Of a stretch of DNA of 64,000 nucleotides, positions 9,578-18,230 are shown piece by piece. Within the stretch, counting starts at the first letter, position 1. The number at the start of each line of letters is the position of its first letter. The translations under genes were made by a program, and so were the position numbers. The DNA lies in the NCBI GenBank assembly GCA_021773135.1, contig JAJFKP010000055.1:179657-243656 (forward strand), given 5' to 3'. The notes under the pieces are model-generated. The model was not told the DNA's origin, did no database searches, and saw only the letters and a program-made list of their open reading frames with translations. Source of the DNA: Woeseiaceae bacterium (GTDB lineage Bacteria; Pseudomonadota; Gammaproteobacteria; Steroidobacterales; Woeseiaceae).

Positions 9578-10276
9578 ATGATGAGCAAAAGCCGTGTTTA
9601 CGCATTGATCGTAATGGCCGTCGTCTTTTCCGGAACGGCCTTCGCAGAACGAATCGCAATAATCGGCACAGGCGACGTTGCCGGTGCCCTGGGGCCCGAA
9701 TTTGCGGCGCAGGGCCATGAGATCGTGTACGGGTCGAGGGATCCCGATCGCAGTGAAGTACGGGAACTCGTGGCGCGCACCGGTCAGAACGCCGCGGCGA
9801 CGACACAATCGGCATCAATTGCCGACGCCGATATAGTCGTACTGGCCGTGCCGGGCCGATTGGCGGCCTCAATTGCAGCGGATCTCGGCGACCTGTCTGG
9901 CAAAATTATCATCGATCCCACAAATAACTACGTTCGCGACGACGTGCCACGCCTTGCCACTGCCACGTCCAACGCCGAAGCGATCCAGGCTGCTGCACCT
10001 GGCGCCCACGTGGTGAAAGCGTTTAACACGTTAAACTGGCGCCACATGGTCGACCCGGATTCCTCGGGCGGGCCACTGACCATACCGTTGGTCGGCAACA
10101 GCGCAGCGGCAAAGGAAAAAGTCGCACAAATCGTGGCCGGTATGGGACTGGAGCCCATCGATCTTGGCCCTATACAAAATGCCCGCTATGTCGAGGGCAT
10201 GCTGGTGCTATGGATGCACGCACGCATGCACGGCAACGCTTTTGACTATCATCTGCGGAGGGCGGCAGCACAATAG
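9578..10276 (+). CDS. Exported NADP-binding Rossmann protein (F420-dependent NADP reductase-like)
   Basis: A 232-residue protein. Residues 1-23 look like a Sec signal peptide ending TAFAE; immediately after comes the dinucleotide motif IAIIGTGDVAGALG, then YGSRDP (an NADP-type ribose-phosphate contact) and later IIIDPTNNY and VKAFNTLNWRHM, all characteristic of the NADP oxidoreductase / F420-dependent family. Normally such enzymes are cytosolic, so the leader is odd. ATG 9581 is an equally good start. A CCGGA-AAGA-TCCGG hairpin follows the stop. Substrate unknown. Confidence 0.83.
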   Translation: MMSKSRVYALIVMAVVFSGTAFAERIAIIGTGDVAGALGPEFAAQGHEIVYGSRDPDRSEVRELVARTGQNAAATTQSASIADADIVVLAVPGRLAASIAADLGDLSGKIIIDPTNNYVRDDVPRLATATSNAEAIQAAAPGAHVVKAFNTLNWRHMVDPDSSGGPLTIPLVGNSAAAKEKVAQIVAGMGLEPIDLGPIQNARYVEGMLVLWMHARMHGNAFDYHLRRAAAQ

Positions 10277-10411
10277 CCGGAAAGATCCGGATCTCGACCG
10301 CCCAACCTGCCTTTTTGTGACATAACTCCCTGAAAAACCACGGCCCTGCTTGCAAACTGCGTGTTCGGCTCCGTAATTGACGCGAGACCGCATACACACA
10401 GCAGGATTGCC

Positions 10412-13400
10412 ATGTATCGAGAGCATTTTGGCCTGACTTCGAAACCGTTTGACGCCACCGCAGACGGTGCGGCCGTCTTCATGAGTCCGCGACAATCTGA
10501 GCAGATAAAAGCCCTGCACCAGGGTCTCGGTGCGCAGGACGCAGTCGTTACCGTTACAGGTCCGGTTGGCGTTGGCAAAACGACTTTTGTCAACAAAGGC
10601 CTGGAGCTGATTCATCCCGGGCGACTGGTTGCGGCTGTCGGTCGAATGCGCATGGAACCGGAAGACCTGTTTGCATTACTCCTGTCTGGTTTCGGGATTA
10701 GCCGCAGGACCAAAGGCATGATCCGGCAAATTGGCGCTTTTCGGCGCTACCTGCACGAACGTGCAGCAACCGGACTTCAGGTCGCGATTATTGTCGAAGA
10801 CGCGGAGCGAATCGGGATCGATGCACTGGTAGAACTTGAGGCACTGACAGCGGCGGACTCTGGCGCGACATCCAGCGCCAACCTGATCTTGATGGGTCAA
10901 CCGGACCTCAATGAATTCTTGTTGAAGCCGGACCTTGCCCGTCTGAAACAGCGAGTGCGGCAGCGAATAGAAATCGAGGCGCTGACTGGCCCCGAAATAC
11001 AGGGCTACCTGAGACATTGCCTCCGGCACGCTGGCGGCGAGTACGACGCAATCTTCGAAGCGGGCGTCGCGGAGATCGTTTTCGGCTGTTCGGAGGGTAT
11101 TCCCCGACTTATCAATACGCTTTGCGAAGAGGCGTTAAACGCTGCGACTGAAGACAATCTGACGAGAGTGACACCTGCGCTCATGGCAACGATTGCCGAG
11201 GGCACGTTTGGCTATGAAGCAGACCTGACAACACCACCGGTGTCGACTGAAGTCGAACCTGCAGAGCCCGGCCAGAATTCTGACGCTCAGTCAGAACCCG
11301 GCGGTGGCCTTGCCGGTGCTGCGGACCTTGATCGAAGGTCGCAGCCCGAGCAGCAGTCACCGGAGTTGAGTTCCGGAATCGAGGCAGCTGCATCCAGTCA
11401 GGAAATTAGGCATGACATCATCGTCGAGTCCGGGCGCTATCCTGAAAAATCGGACTTGCCTGTAACGCCGGATGAACCAATGCCGGCAGTTGCCTCAGAA
11501 CCGGGATGTGCAGCAGAGACGGCAACGCCGGAACAAGACGATGTGAAATTGCCACTCGTCGCAAGCGACCTGGTGCCAAATACTACGCAATCCGAAAATG
11601 ACGCAATCCCCGACCTGATTGACGATACGCATCCCGAACTGCGCCAGCTTGCCGAGCCAGAGGATCACGCGTCCACGTTGACCGATATCGAACCTATCAT
11701 CGTTGCAGACGAGCATGACGACGGTGATACGGAAACGCTTGAGACCATCGACGAGCATCACGACGACGTTGCAGCGACTGCCGGTACCTCGGAATCCCAA
11801 CTCGAATTACCGACGCTATCAAATTCGATGCGTGTCGAAATGCCGAAGGAGCCTGAAGCTGCGATTATTTCTGCAGAAACACCAGCCGCAACTGACGTCC
11901 CGCTCGCTACAGCCGAGACGGAACCGGTGCCCGGCGTACCTGCAACCAGTCCTGATTCGCTAACTCAGATTGACAACGAAGCAGCGCTGGCAGCCGAAAT
12001 TGAAGCGGCCTATGCGCTTGAGCAGCAGGATGTTTCGGGCCCCGGTAATGCGGCAGCAGCGACGTTGCAACCCGTCGCAGAAACCGATTCAGATGAAACC
12101 GCACAGGCTGACGAGGAAGCTGCTATGGCGGCTGAATTGGAGATGGCTTACGCGCTCGAGCAGGAGGCTGCTGAGTTAAAGCCCGCTGCAGAAGTCGGGA
12201 CGCAACCCGATGCACCGCAACAGACCAACGACGAAGCAGCCATGGCGGCCGATTTGGAGATGGCTTACGCGCTCGAACAACAAGAGTCTGCTGGGTTAGA
12301 AAACACAGCAGAAGTCGAGCCGCAACCCGATCCACCGCAACTGACCGACGACGAAGCAGCAATGGCGGCCGATTTGGAGATGGCTTACGCACTCGAACAA
12401 CAGGAATCTGCTGCAGCCAACGTTGCGCTTGCTGACGACGTCGACGCCGATCAGCCGGACGCGGGTCATACTGGTATTTTCGCGAACCTCGAGCCGCTGC
12501 CTGACTTCGAAACGCTCGCGCTCGACGGAGCAGATCAAACCACTGCTGGGAGTCGCCCGGAACCAACCGGGAAGGAAAACATCGGGGAGGTCACGGTCAC
12601 GGACCTGGAAGTTACTGCCATCCGGAAAAAATCCAGACAGGACATCGGGGCACTCGAAGATGCACTCGAATCAGCAAAGCAGGGATCGGCTGAGGCAAAG
12701 CAGCCGCCTGAGGTCATGGCCGAGTCCGCTAATGACGCACCCGCAGCACCCGGGATACCCGAAATTACGCTCGATAAATCGATTTCAGCTGAGCAGCCGA
12801 AAGAAACGGCTGCCGATAGATTCGCTGCAGAAATCGGCACGGCTAATTCGCTGGAAGAATTCAGCGATGCGATGGCGGAAACGTTATTCGGATCCGAAGC
12901 GTTTGACCAGATTGCCGCCGACGTCGTCGCCAATCCTCCTGACGCGGCAACCGACAAACTCGAGGATATGGACAAGCAGTCGCCCGTGAAGCTCGATGAT
13001 ACGGACATGCCGGGAGCCGCGAATGAAGCAATTGAAAACGAGGTTGCCGAGCTTTCGCTAGAAGAGACGTCCTCGCAAGCCGTTGTTAACAAGAAACCGG
13101 TCGCGATAGAAAAACCGGGCGCCCCTGTCAACACGCCAAACCGGGAGCCGCACAAAGTGCCGCAACTGTCTGACGGCGGTGAAGTGCCGCTGAACGAGTC
13201 GGTCGCGATGCGCATAGATATCCTTAACAAGATGAAAAACAACGTCGCTAAAATGGCCGTGGAGAATGTTGAACTGGGCGAAAGCGCACCACCGAAGCCC
13301 GCAAAGGATTCCGTACATCTGCAACCTGAATCGATTGAAGATCAGATTGACACCTCTATTACGCAAACGCTCAAAGCCGTAGATATCGCAAGAATGGACG

Positions 13401-13474
13401 CGGAAGCCGCTGCGGAGGAAAAGGAAGAAAAGAAATCCCGCGGGTTGTTTAGTCGCTTCAGGAAATCTTCCTAG
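10412..13474 (+). CDS. ExeA/GspA-like AAA ATPase with long acidic repeat tail
   Basis: About 1020 residues from ATG 10412 (AGGA 6 nt upstream). Residues 1-270 are an ExeA-type AAA ATPase: opening YREHFGLTSKPFD, Walker A GPVGVGKT at 50-57, Walker B VAIIVEDAER near 124-133, then LILMGQPDLNEFL and GIPRLINTLCEEAL. Canonical ExeA has DEAQ at Walker B; here it is EDAE. The rest (about 750 residues) is Glu/Asp/Pro/Ala-rich and probably disordered, with four copies of a block of the type DEAAMAADLEMAYALEQQ starting near residues 521, 567, 607 and 647. The end is basic (KKSRGLFSRFRKSS). No peptidoglycan-binding domain or transmembrane helix is seen. ExeA relatives assist assembly of envelope machines; the partner here is unknown. 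Confidence 0.85.
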   Translation: MYREHFGLTSKPFDATADGAAVFMSPRQSEQIKALHQGLGAQDAVVTVTGPVGVGKTTFVNKGLELIHPGRLVAAVGRMRMEPEDLFALLLSGFGISRRTKGMIRQIGAFRRYLHERAATGLQVAIIVEDAERIGIDALVELEALTAADSGATSSANLILMGQPDLNEFLLKPDLARLKQRVRQRIEIEALTGPEIQGYLRHCLRHAGGEYDAIFEAGVAEIVFGCSEGIPRLINTLCEEALNAATEDNLTRVTPALMATIAEGTFGYEADLTTPPVSTEVEPAEPGQNSDAQSEPGGGLAGAADLDRRSQPEQQSPELSSGIEAAASSQEIRHDIIVESGRYPEKSDLPVTPDEPMPAVASEPGCAAETATPEQDDVKLPLVASDLVPNTTQSENDAIPDLIDDTHPELRQLAEPEDHASTLTDIEPIIVADEHDDGDTETLETIDEHHDDVAATAGTSESQLELPTLSNSMRVEMPKEPEAAIISAETPAATDVPLATAETEPVPGVPATSPDSLTQIDNEAALAAEIEAAYALEQQDVSGPGNAAAATLQPVAETDSDETAQADEEAAMAAELEMAYALEQEAAELKPAAEVGTQPDAPQQTNDEAAMAADLEMAYALEQQESAGLENTAEVEPQPDPPQLTDDEAAMAADLEMAYALEQQESAAANVALADDVDADQPDAGHTGIFANLEPLPDFETLALDGADQTTAGSRPEPTGKENIGEVTVTDLEVTAIRKKSRQDIGALEDALESAKQGSAEAKQPPEVMAESANDAPAAPGIPEITLDKSISAEQPKETAADRFAAEIGTANSLEEFSDAMAETLFGSEAFDQIAADVVANPPDAATDKLEDMDKQSPVKLDDTDMPGAANEAIENEVAELSLEETSSQAVVNKKPVAIEKPGAPVNTPNREPHKVPQLSDGGEVPLNESVAMRIDILNKMKNNVAKMAVENVELGESAPPKPAKDSVHLQPESIEDQIDTSITQTLKAVDIARMDAEAAAEEKEEKKSRGLFSRFRKSS
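11972..12418 (+). repeat. Four in-frame repeats in the ExeA-like ATPase gene
   Basis: Copies start at about 11972, 12110, 12230 and 12350. The last two steps are exactly 120 bp (40 codons), the first 138 bp. The last two copies are nearly identical at DNA level, indicating recent duplication. Each encodes an Ala/Glu/Met helix (core MAADLEMAYALEQ) flanked by acidic, Pro-containing linker. Confidence 0.85.
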
Positions 13475-13494
13475 CCGCTATTTCGCGGCACAGA

Positions 13495-14673
13495 TTATTC
13501 GCTGGCGTAGCCTGTCAGCTCGACGTATCCGCGGCCTGTGAAATCCTGCTCGCCGCGGCTGCCGTCGACATCAACCGCGCCCTCCCAATATCGCACCGTG
13601 GTCAGCAACTCCTGATCACTCAGTACCGGCTGAACAGCTAGTGACAAATCACGGCCCGGAATATCGATGATCCAGCCTGCCGGGTAAGTGCCACCGCGTG
13701 GGCTGTCCCAGCTGTCGGTTACAACAATAGACACGTCCTCCGGACGCAGGTAACTCGTTACGCCCTCAGGGTCGATCCATGTGCCTGCCGAATGACTGTC
13801 TGCGGAATTGTCGTTGCGACGAATGTTGTAAAACATGAGTTCGCTGCCATCTGACAACTGCAGTGCGAACCAGTCCCACCCGCGCTGACCGGACGACAAT
13901 GCACTGCTGCCCCACTCCCGGTCCAGCCATGACAGCCCTGTCACGGCATAATTCTTTTCTCCCAGGCGCACTGAGCCATCGCTCTGCAAACGCGTCAGTG
14001 AGTAGTAGTAGGAGGCGTTGCCTGCCTCGGCGGATTTCTGTGACAAACCATCGCGCCCGTTCAGGACGGGCCGTTTCAGCGCCACAAGATCAAGGTCCAA
14101 AGAGAAACCCGCATCTTCTGCATGCAGGTTCCAGTGCGTCGACCCAGGCCTCGGCGCAGATTCTGCAATCGACCAGTCGTCAAGCCAGACCTTGAACGGG
14201 CTGGCCTGAGCACCGGCGAGACCCGCGCCTCCTCTTGCATAGCGCTGGGCAACATGGAATGACTTACCGGTTACGTCGGTGATTGCGAAATGGGCAATGT
14301 AGACCTGGTTTGTTTGCCATGCGGAATCAAATTCGCTGGGCGTATCAGGCGCCAGCGAAAAGCGAAAGAAGGTCAGTTCGAATCCGAATCGCTCGCGCTC
14401 CGGACCATCAAGGTTGCCCGTAACGTACCACCACTCGTTGCGATAGCGGGTATGCGGGCCGTGATCACGTGGAAAAACAAACTCTCTCGGTTCGATTGCG
14501 CGTGCGAAACCTGCAGATGAATCGCCGCCGAGAAGCTCAGACAGACGCGATCCTCCGCGCAGCGCTTCGGGCGCTGCCCCGGTGTTCTGCTGGTCCCCCT
14601 CGCAAGCGGAAAGGGAAGTTATTATCAATGTAAAAACAATTAGATAAACTGATTTTTTAATCTTTATTCTCAC
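13495..14673 (-). CDS. AttH-like lipocalin-domain lipoprotein (carotenoid 1,2-hydratase-like)
   Basis: A 392-residue protein with a lipoprotein signal (lipobox LSAC, Cys at residue 24). The mature part carries the paired lipocalin-like domains of the AttH/CrtC fold: HTRYRNEWWYVTGNL at the start, then VTGLSWLDREWGSS, WDWFALQLSDGSELMFYNIR, and the C-terminal GRGYVELTGY. It begins 4 nt after the ABC permease stop and is the last gene of the ABC operon, so it is likely the envelope lipoprotein partner of that transporter. The CrtC-type hydratase activity is not implied, since no carotenoid genes are present. Confidence 0.88.
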   Translation of the reverse strand: MRIKIKKSVYLIVFTLIITSLSACEGDQQNTGAAPEALRGGSRLSELLGGDSSAGFARAIEPREFVFPRDHGPHTRYRNEWWYVTGNLDGPERERFGFELTFFRFSLAPDTPSEFDSAWQTNQVYIAHFAITDVTGKSFHVAQRYARGGAGLAGAQASPFKVWLDDWSIAESAPRPGSTHWNLHAEDAGFSLDLDLVALKRPVLNGRDGLSQKSAEAGNASYYYSLTRLQSDGSVRLGEKNYAVTGLSWLDREWGSSALSSGQRGWDWFALQLSDGSELMFYNIRRNDNSADSHSAGTWIDPEGVTSYLRPEDVSIVVTDSWDSPRGGTYPAGWIIDIPGRDLSLAVQPVLSDQELLTTVRYWEGAVDVDGSRGEQDFTGRGYVELTGYASE

Positions 14674-14677
14674 ATTG

Positions 14678-17218
14678 TTACTCGTCCCGCATAGCCAGCG
14701 CCGGACGAGTGTGCGCCGCTGACCAGGCTGGGTAGATTCCTGCCAGCAGGGCCGCGCCTACGGCCAGCAGCAGCGCCCACAGCAACACTGCCGGCGGCAC
14801 CGTAAAGTCAATTTCCCAACCGAAGGCACGCCGATTGATCACCTCAATCAGCACCCAGGCCATCATGAGTCCCAGCGGAATTGCTGCAATGCCGCTGAGG
14901 ATGCCGATGCAGCCGGTTTGTGCGCTCACCAGCATTCCTGTCTGGGCAGGTGTCATGCCGATAGCACGCAAAATTCCGTAGTCGCGGGCACGCTCCAGCT
15001 GCAGCGCAAGCATCGCACCAAAAATGCCAATGACAGCCACGCCGACGGCAAGCCAGTACAGGACGTTAGTAATAACAAACGTGCGATCAAATATCTGCAG
15101 CGATATATCACGGATGCGCGCGTTGCTGTTCATAATCAGCGACTGTCGACCACGGCCAACTTCACGCAATTTGGTCATGATGTCGTCCACGTCCGTCCCT
15201 GGTTCAAGATAAAGTCCTATTGAATCAATTACGGGATCGTCAAAGTACCGATCGTACGTACCGCGACTCATCATGATCGCACCGTTGTTCGAGTCATAAC
15301 TCTGGTATACGGCCGCTACCGTAAACTCGATCATTCCATCTGACGTATTCAGTTGCAGTGAGTCTCCACGACCAAGCTGCGAGCGGTAGGCATAAGCATC
15401 CGAAATGAGCACGCCTTGTCCGTTATCGAACAGCTGCCAGACGTCCTCAGGACGACCATCACGAATCTTCGTGCCGCGATAGCTGCCTGGCGCCATCTGT
15501 ATAGCAATGATCTGCGTGCGTCCGCCCTGATCCTCCAGCCACGAGCGACGACTGGTGCTGTGTTCGATAATCCCTGGTACGGCGACCAGGTCTGCCAGCA
15601 GCTGTCTGTCCAGTGAGCCGCGCGGAACGCCAACATACACGTCAGACTGCAACGTTGTATTCAGCCAGTCGCTCACGGATAAACGGAAGCTCTCCACCAT
15701 GATACTCACGCCTATGGTCGCAGATACAGCGATCGACAGCGCAACCACTGCAACCCCGGTCCTGCTGAGACTTTTACTCACGCTGCTGACCGCCAGGCGC
15801 GCCGCCGTGCCGCCCCATCTGCCCGCCAGCGGCTCAAACGACACCGACAGGAAATGTACGACCAGCGGGATACATAGCGCGAAGCCGAAGATAAGCATGA
15901 ACAGCGCCACCAGCCCTGCCGTCAGATGGTTCCCTGAAACAGTCAGCGTCAAGCCAGCAACCAGCATCAGTCCTAATCCGCCCCAGGCCAGTTTTGGCAG
16001 CAGCCCACCGGCACGAGCTTCCAAAGTGGAACGCGATAGTGTCAGGCGCGGCTGATAGGCTGACGCCTCTGCGGCCGGGATTGCCGCTGCCACAAGCGTT
16101 GCCAGCAAGCCTGCGAGGAATCCCTTCGCAACCGAAAAGCTATCGACACTCAGGCGGGTGACGTTCGCGACGAAATAGTGATCGCTGACCGTTCGCGACA
16201 CCAGCACCACCAGTTTTTCGCCCAGCCAGACCCCTGCGAAAACCCCTACGGCCGCACCGATCAGGCCAATTATTGCCGCTTCAGTCAGGATCAGCCCGAA
16301 TACTTGCCGACGGGTAACGCCAAGTGCGCGCAGCACGCCAATTAGTTCGCGCCGCTGCAATACGGCGAATGAAACGCTGTTGTAAATCAGGAAAATTCCG
16401 ACCAGTAACGCCAGCAAACTCATCGCAAACAGATTTGTCATGAACGCATCACTCATATCTGCCGTCGTCTGGGTACGCCCGGCAGCCGAAAGCAACTCTG
16501 TGCCATCAGGCAACAGCGATCGAAGCCTGCTCGCCAACTTGTTGTCACCCTCCGAAATTTTCACGTCAATCCGCGAAAGCTTTCCCGTGAGTCCAAGCCA
16601 GTGCTGGGCGGCCGCTATGTCAGCGACCAGCAGGTTATCAAGCTGACCTTCCTGGCCACCCTGCGGCGACCCGGCCAACCGTGCCGGATAGGACTTGCCG
16701 TTTGCCTCCAGTATGAACGGCTCATTCGCCGCTAAATCGAGCTCAGTTGCCGTCCTTGCCGACATGAGCACCGAACCATCGCCAGCGAGGAATCGGCGCA
16801 CCGCATCTTCGCTGCTTTGTCCCGAGCCTTCGCTATTACCAGGAGGGGAACTTGCTGGCGAAGAAAATGAGCGAAACGCTCTTTCAGCAAACACATCGAC
16901 GCCAAGAAGCTGCATCGTGCGATTACTAATGCGCACATTGCCGGCAACTATCGGCGCTATGGAGCGAATCCCTTCCGCTACCCGCAAGTGAACGTAGAGC
17001 GCCTCATCGATTCCACCAGGTCCGGCGACAATCTGGTGAGTCGCATCGCCATTGACCGCATTCATGGAGGCGATGAAAGCCTTGCGCGAACTTTGGTTGG
17101 CAAGATCAACGGAGACCATAACAGCCACGCCGATACTGATGCCCAGCAACGCCAGCGCGAGTTGCCACGGATGGCGCAGCAGATAGCCAACGCTGGCGCG
17201 AATCAGAATTGGATTCAA
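14678..17218 (-). CDS. FtsX-like ABC transporter permease (AttF/AttG-type)
   Basis: An 846-residue permease with N-terminal helix (about 15-38), a periplasmic MacB-like domain, FtsX domain 1 (about residues 265-390, four-helix group including RRELIGVLRALGVTRRQVFGLI), a second periplasmic region, and FtsX domain 2 at the C-terminus (YGILRAIGMTPAQTGML, final helix ending TRPALAMRDE). The duplicated arrangement resembles LolE/DevC-like type VII exporters that act on lipids, lipoproteins or periplasmic substrates. Its ATG overlaps the ATPase stop by 4 bases. In AttEFGH systems two permeases are annotated; here one long protein carries two FtsX units. Confidence 0.9.
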   Translation of the reverse strand: MNPILIRASVGYLLRHPWQLALALLGISIGVAVMVSVDLANQSSRKAFIASMNAVNGDATHQIVAGPGGIDEALYVHLRVAEGIRSIAPIVAGNVRISNRTMQLLGVDVFAERAFRSFSSPASSPPGNSEGSGQSSEDAVRRFLAGDGSVLMSARTATELDLAANEPFILEANGKSYPARLAGSPQGGQEGQLDNLLVADIAAAQHWLGLTGKLSRIDVKISEGDNKLASRLRSLLPDGTELLSAAGRTQTTADMSDAFMTNLFAMSLLALLVGIFLIYNSVSFAVLQRRELIGVLRALGVTRRQVFGLILTEAAIIGLIGAAVGVFAGVWLGEKLVVLVSRTVSDHYFVANVTRLSVDSFSVAKGFLAGLLATLVAAAIPAAEASAYQPRLTLSRSTLEARAGGLLPKLAWGGLGLMLVAGLTLTVSGNHLTAGLVALFMLIFGFALCIPLVVHFLSVSFEPLAGRWGGTAARLAVSSVSKSLSRTGVAVVALSIAVSATIGVSIMVESFRLSVSDWLNTTLQSDVYVGVPRGSLDRQLLADLVAVPGIIEHSTSRRSWLEDQGGRTQIIAIQMAPGSYRGTKIRDGRPEDVWQLFDNGQGVLISDAYAYRSQLGRGDSLQLNTSDGMIEFTVAAVYQSYDSNNGAIMMSRGTYDRYFDDPVIDSIGLYLEPGTDVDDIMTKLREVGRGRQSLIMNSNARIRDISLQIFDRTFVITNVLYWLAVGVAVIGIFGAMLALQLERARDYGILRAIGMTPAQTGMLVSAQTGCIGILSGIAAIPLGLMMAWVLIEVINRRAFGWEIDFTVPPAVLLWALLLAVGAALLAGIYPAWSAAHTRPALAMRDE

Positions 17219-17916
17219 GACGAAAGTAAGCCGTTATGCAGATCGAGGATTCGGTCCGCTCGGCTGGCCACGGTCGCGCTGTGAGTCGCGATAATCATTG
17301 TTCCACCCGCCTGCCGGACCATTACATCAAGCAACTGCAGCACGTCTTCTGCGGTTCTGTCATCGAGGTTTCCTGTTGGCTCGTCGGCCAGCAGCACCGA
17401 TGGTTTGTGGGCGAGCGCCCGGGCAATTGCGACACGCTGCTGTTCACCGCCCGACAGCACATCGGGATAGCTGTCAATTCGGTCCGCAAGGTGCACGGCG
17501 CCGAGCAATTCACGCGTTCGCCGCTGCGCTGCAATGCGGTCAAAATCATTCAACTCGAGAACCAGCCGGACGTTGTCACCCACGCTCAAGGTCGGTACAA
17601 GATTGAATGCCTGGTATACGAAGCCGATATGGCGCCGCCGAAACAACGTGCGATCACGCTCGCTCATGCCGGTAATATCCTGGCCCGCCACCTCCACCGA
17701 GCCCGCGTCGGGAACGTCGATTCCACTGATCAGGTTAAGAAGCGTCGATTTTCCCGAACCGCTTCGGCCTCGCAGCGCAATGGATTCTCCGCGGGCAACG
17801 TCGATATTCAGGCCGCGCAATACATGGTGCTGCTGCTTCCCTTCCTGGTAGCTCCGAGTCAGATTGCTGACGCGTACCTCGTGAGTTGTGCCATTCAAAA
17901 TCTGTTGCCCGCCCAT
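17215..17916 (-). CDS. ABC transporter ATP-binding protein (LolD/MacB type)
   Basis: A 233-residue ATPase with Walker [10 protein letters not shown] (near 49-57), Q-loop VYQAFNLVP, signature [15 protein letters not shown], Walker [13 protein letters not shown] and switch His in IATHS. The [15 protein letters not shown] stretch is typical of the LolD/MacB/FtsE group that drives FtsX permeases. It is the first gene of a three-gene operon (ATPase, permease, AttH-like lipoprotein), with the next start inside its stop codon. Upstream is a 314-nt leader region containing a 13-bp direct repeat. Confidence 0.94.
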   Translation of the reverse strand: MGGQQILNGTTHEVRVSNLTRSYQEGKQQHHVLRGLNIDVARGESIALRGRSGSGKSTLLNLISGIDVPDAGSVEVAGQDITGMSERDRTLFRRRHIGFVYQAFNLVPTLSVGDNVRLVLELNDFDRIAAQRRTRELLGAVHLADRIDSYPDVLSGGEQQRVAIARALAHKPSVLLADEPTGNLDDRTAEDVLQLLDVMVRQAGGTMIIATHSATVASRADRILDLHNGLLSS

Positions 17917-18230
17917 GCGATCGCCGAAGTCGTATCATATACACGGCATTCGTCGTTTATAAGGTCGCCTTGGATCAGGTCGTCCAAGGTCGACAAAATT
18001 TTTTCGTCATTCGAAATTATCTGTTACTCGAAATTACCTGGTCCGGGCCACGTTTGTTCGGCAGCAACAGTTAAGACAAACGTTGCATGCTTTTGCACCG
18101 TCATAGACTGACAGCAGTTCTTACGGCATTCGCAAAAGCGGCTAAAGCGAGCCACCCTCAGCGGTGCAAGCCTGTCTGTGCTGGGCCGGACTCGGCCCGT
18201 GCCGCGTGTACATGGACTGTCGCATGCAAT
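17917..18230. other. Intergenic leader of the ABC operon, no gene
   Basis: These 314 nt between the ABC ATPase start and the end of the alpha/beta hydrolase hold no convincing gene. They contain the direct repeat at 18011-18040 and a GGGCCG-GACT-CGGCCC hairpin at 18183-18198 that lies downstream of the hydrolase and could act as its terminator, though it lacks a T tract. Confidence 0.6.
18011..18040. promoter_or_regulatory. Direct repeat TCGAAATTAYCTG x2 upstream of the ABC operon
   Basis: Two 13-mers, TCGAAATTATCTG (18011-18023) and TCGAAATTACCTG (18028-18040), differ at one base and are 17 bp apart start to start, about 95 bp ahead of the ABC ATPase start codon. A repeat like this in a promoter region may bind a response regulator. 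No regulator gene is adjacent. Confidence 0.4.

Noticed and set aside
12535..13242. 235-residue Ser/Ala-rich frame opposite the ExeA-like gene
   Set aside because: Antisense of a Glu/Ala-rich repeat region naturally yields long open Ser/Ala frames.
17236..18111. 291-residue plus-strand frame opposite the ABC ATPase
   Set aside because: Fully antisense to a clear ATPase with all motifs; composition is non-protein-like.
18183..18198. GGGCCG-GACT-CGGCCC hairpin as a proven terminator of the hydrolase gene
   Set aside because: It lacks a T tract; mentioned only as a possibility.
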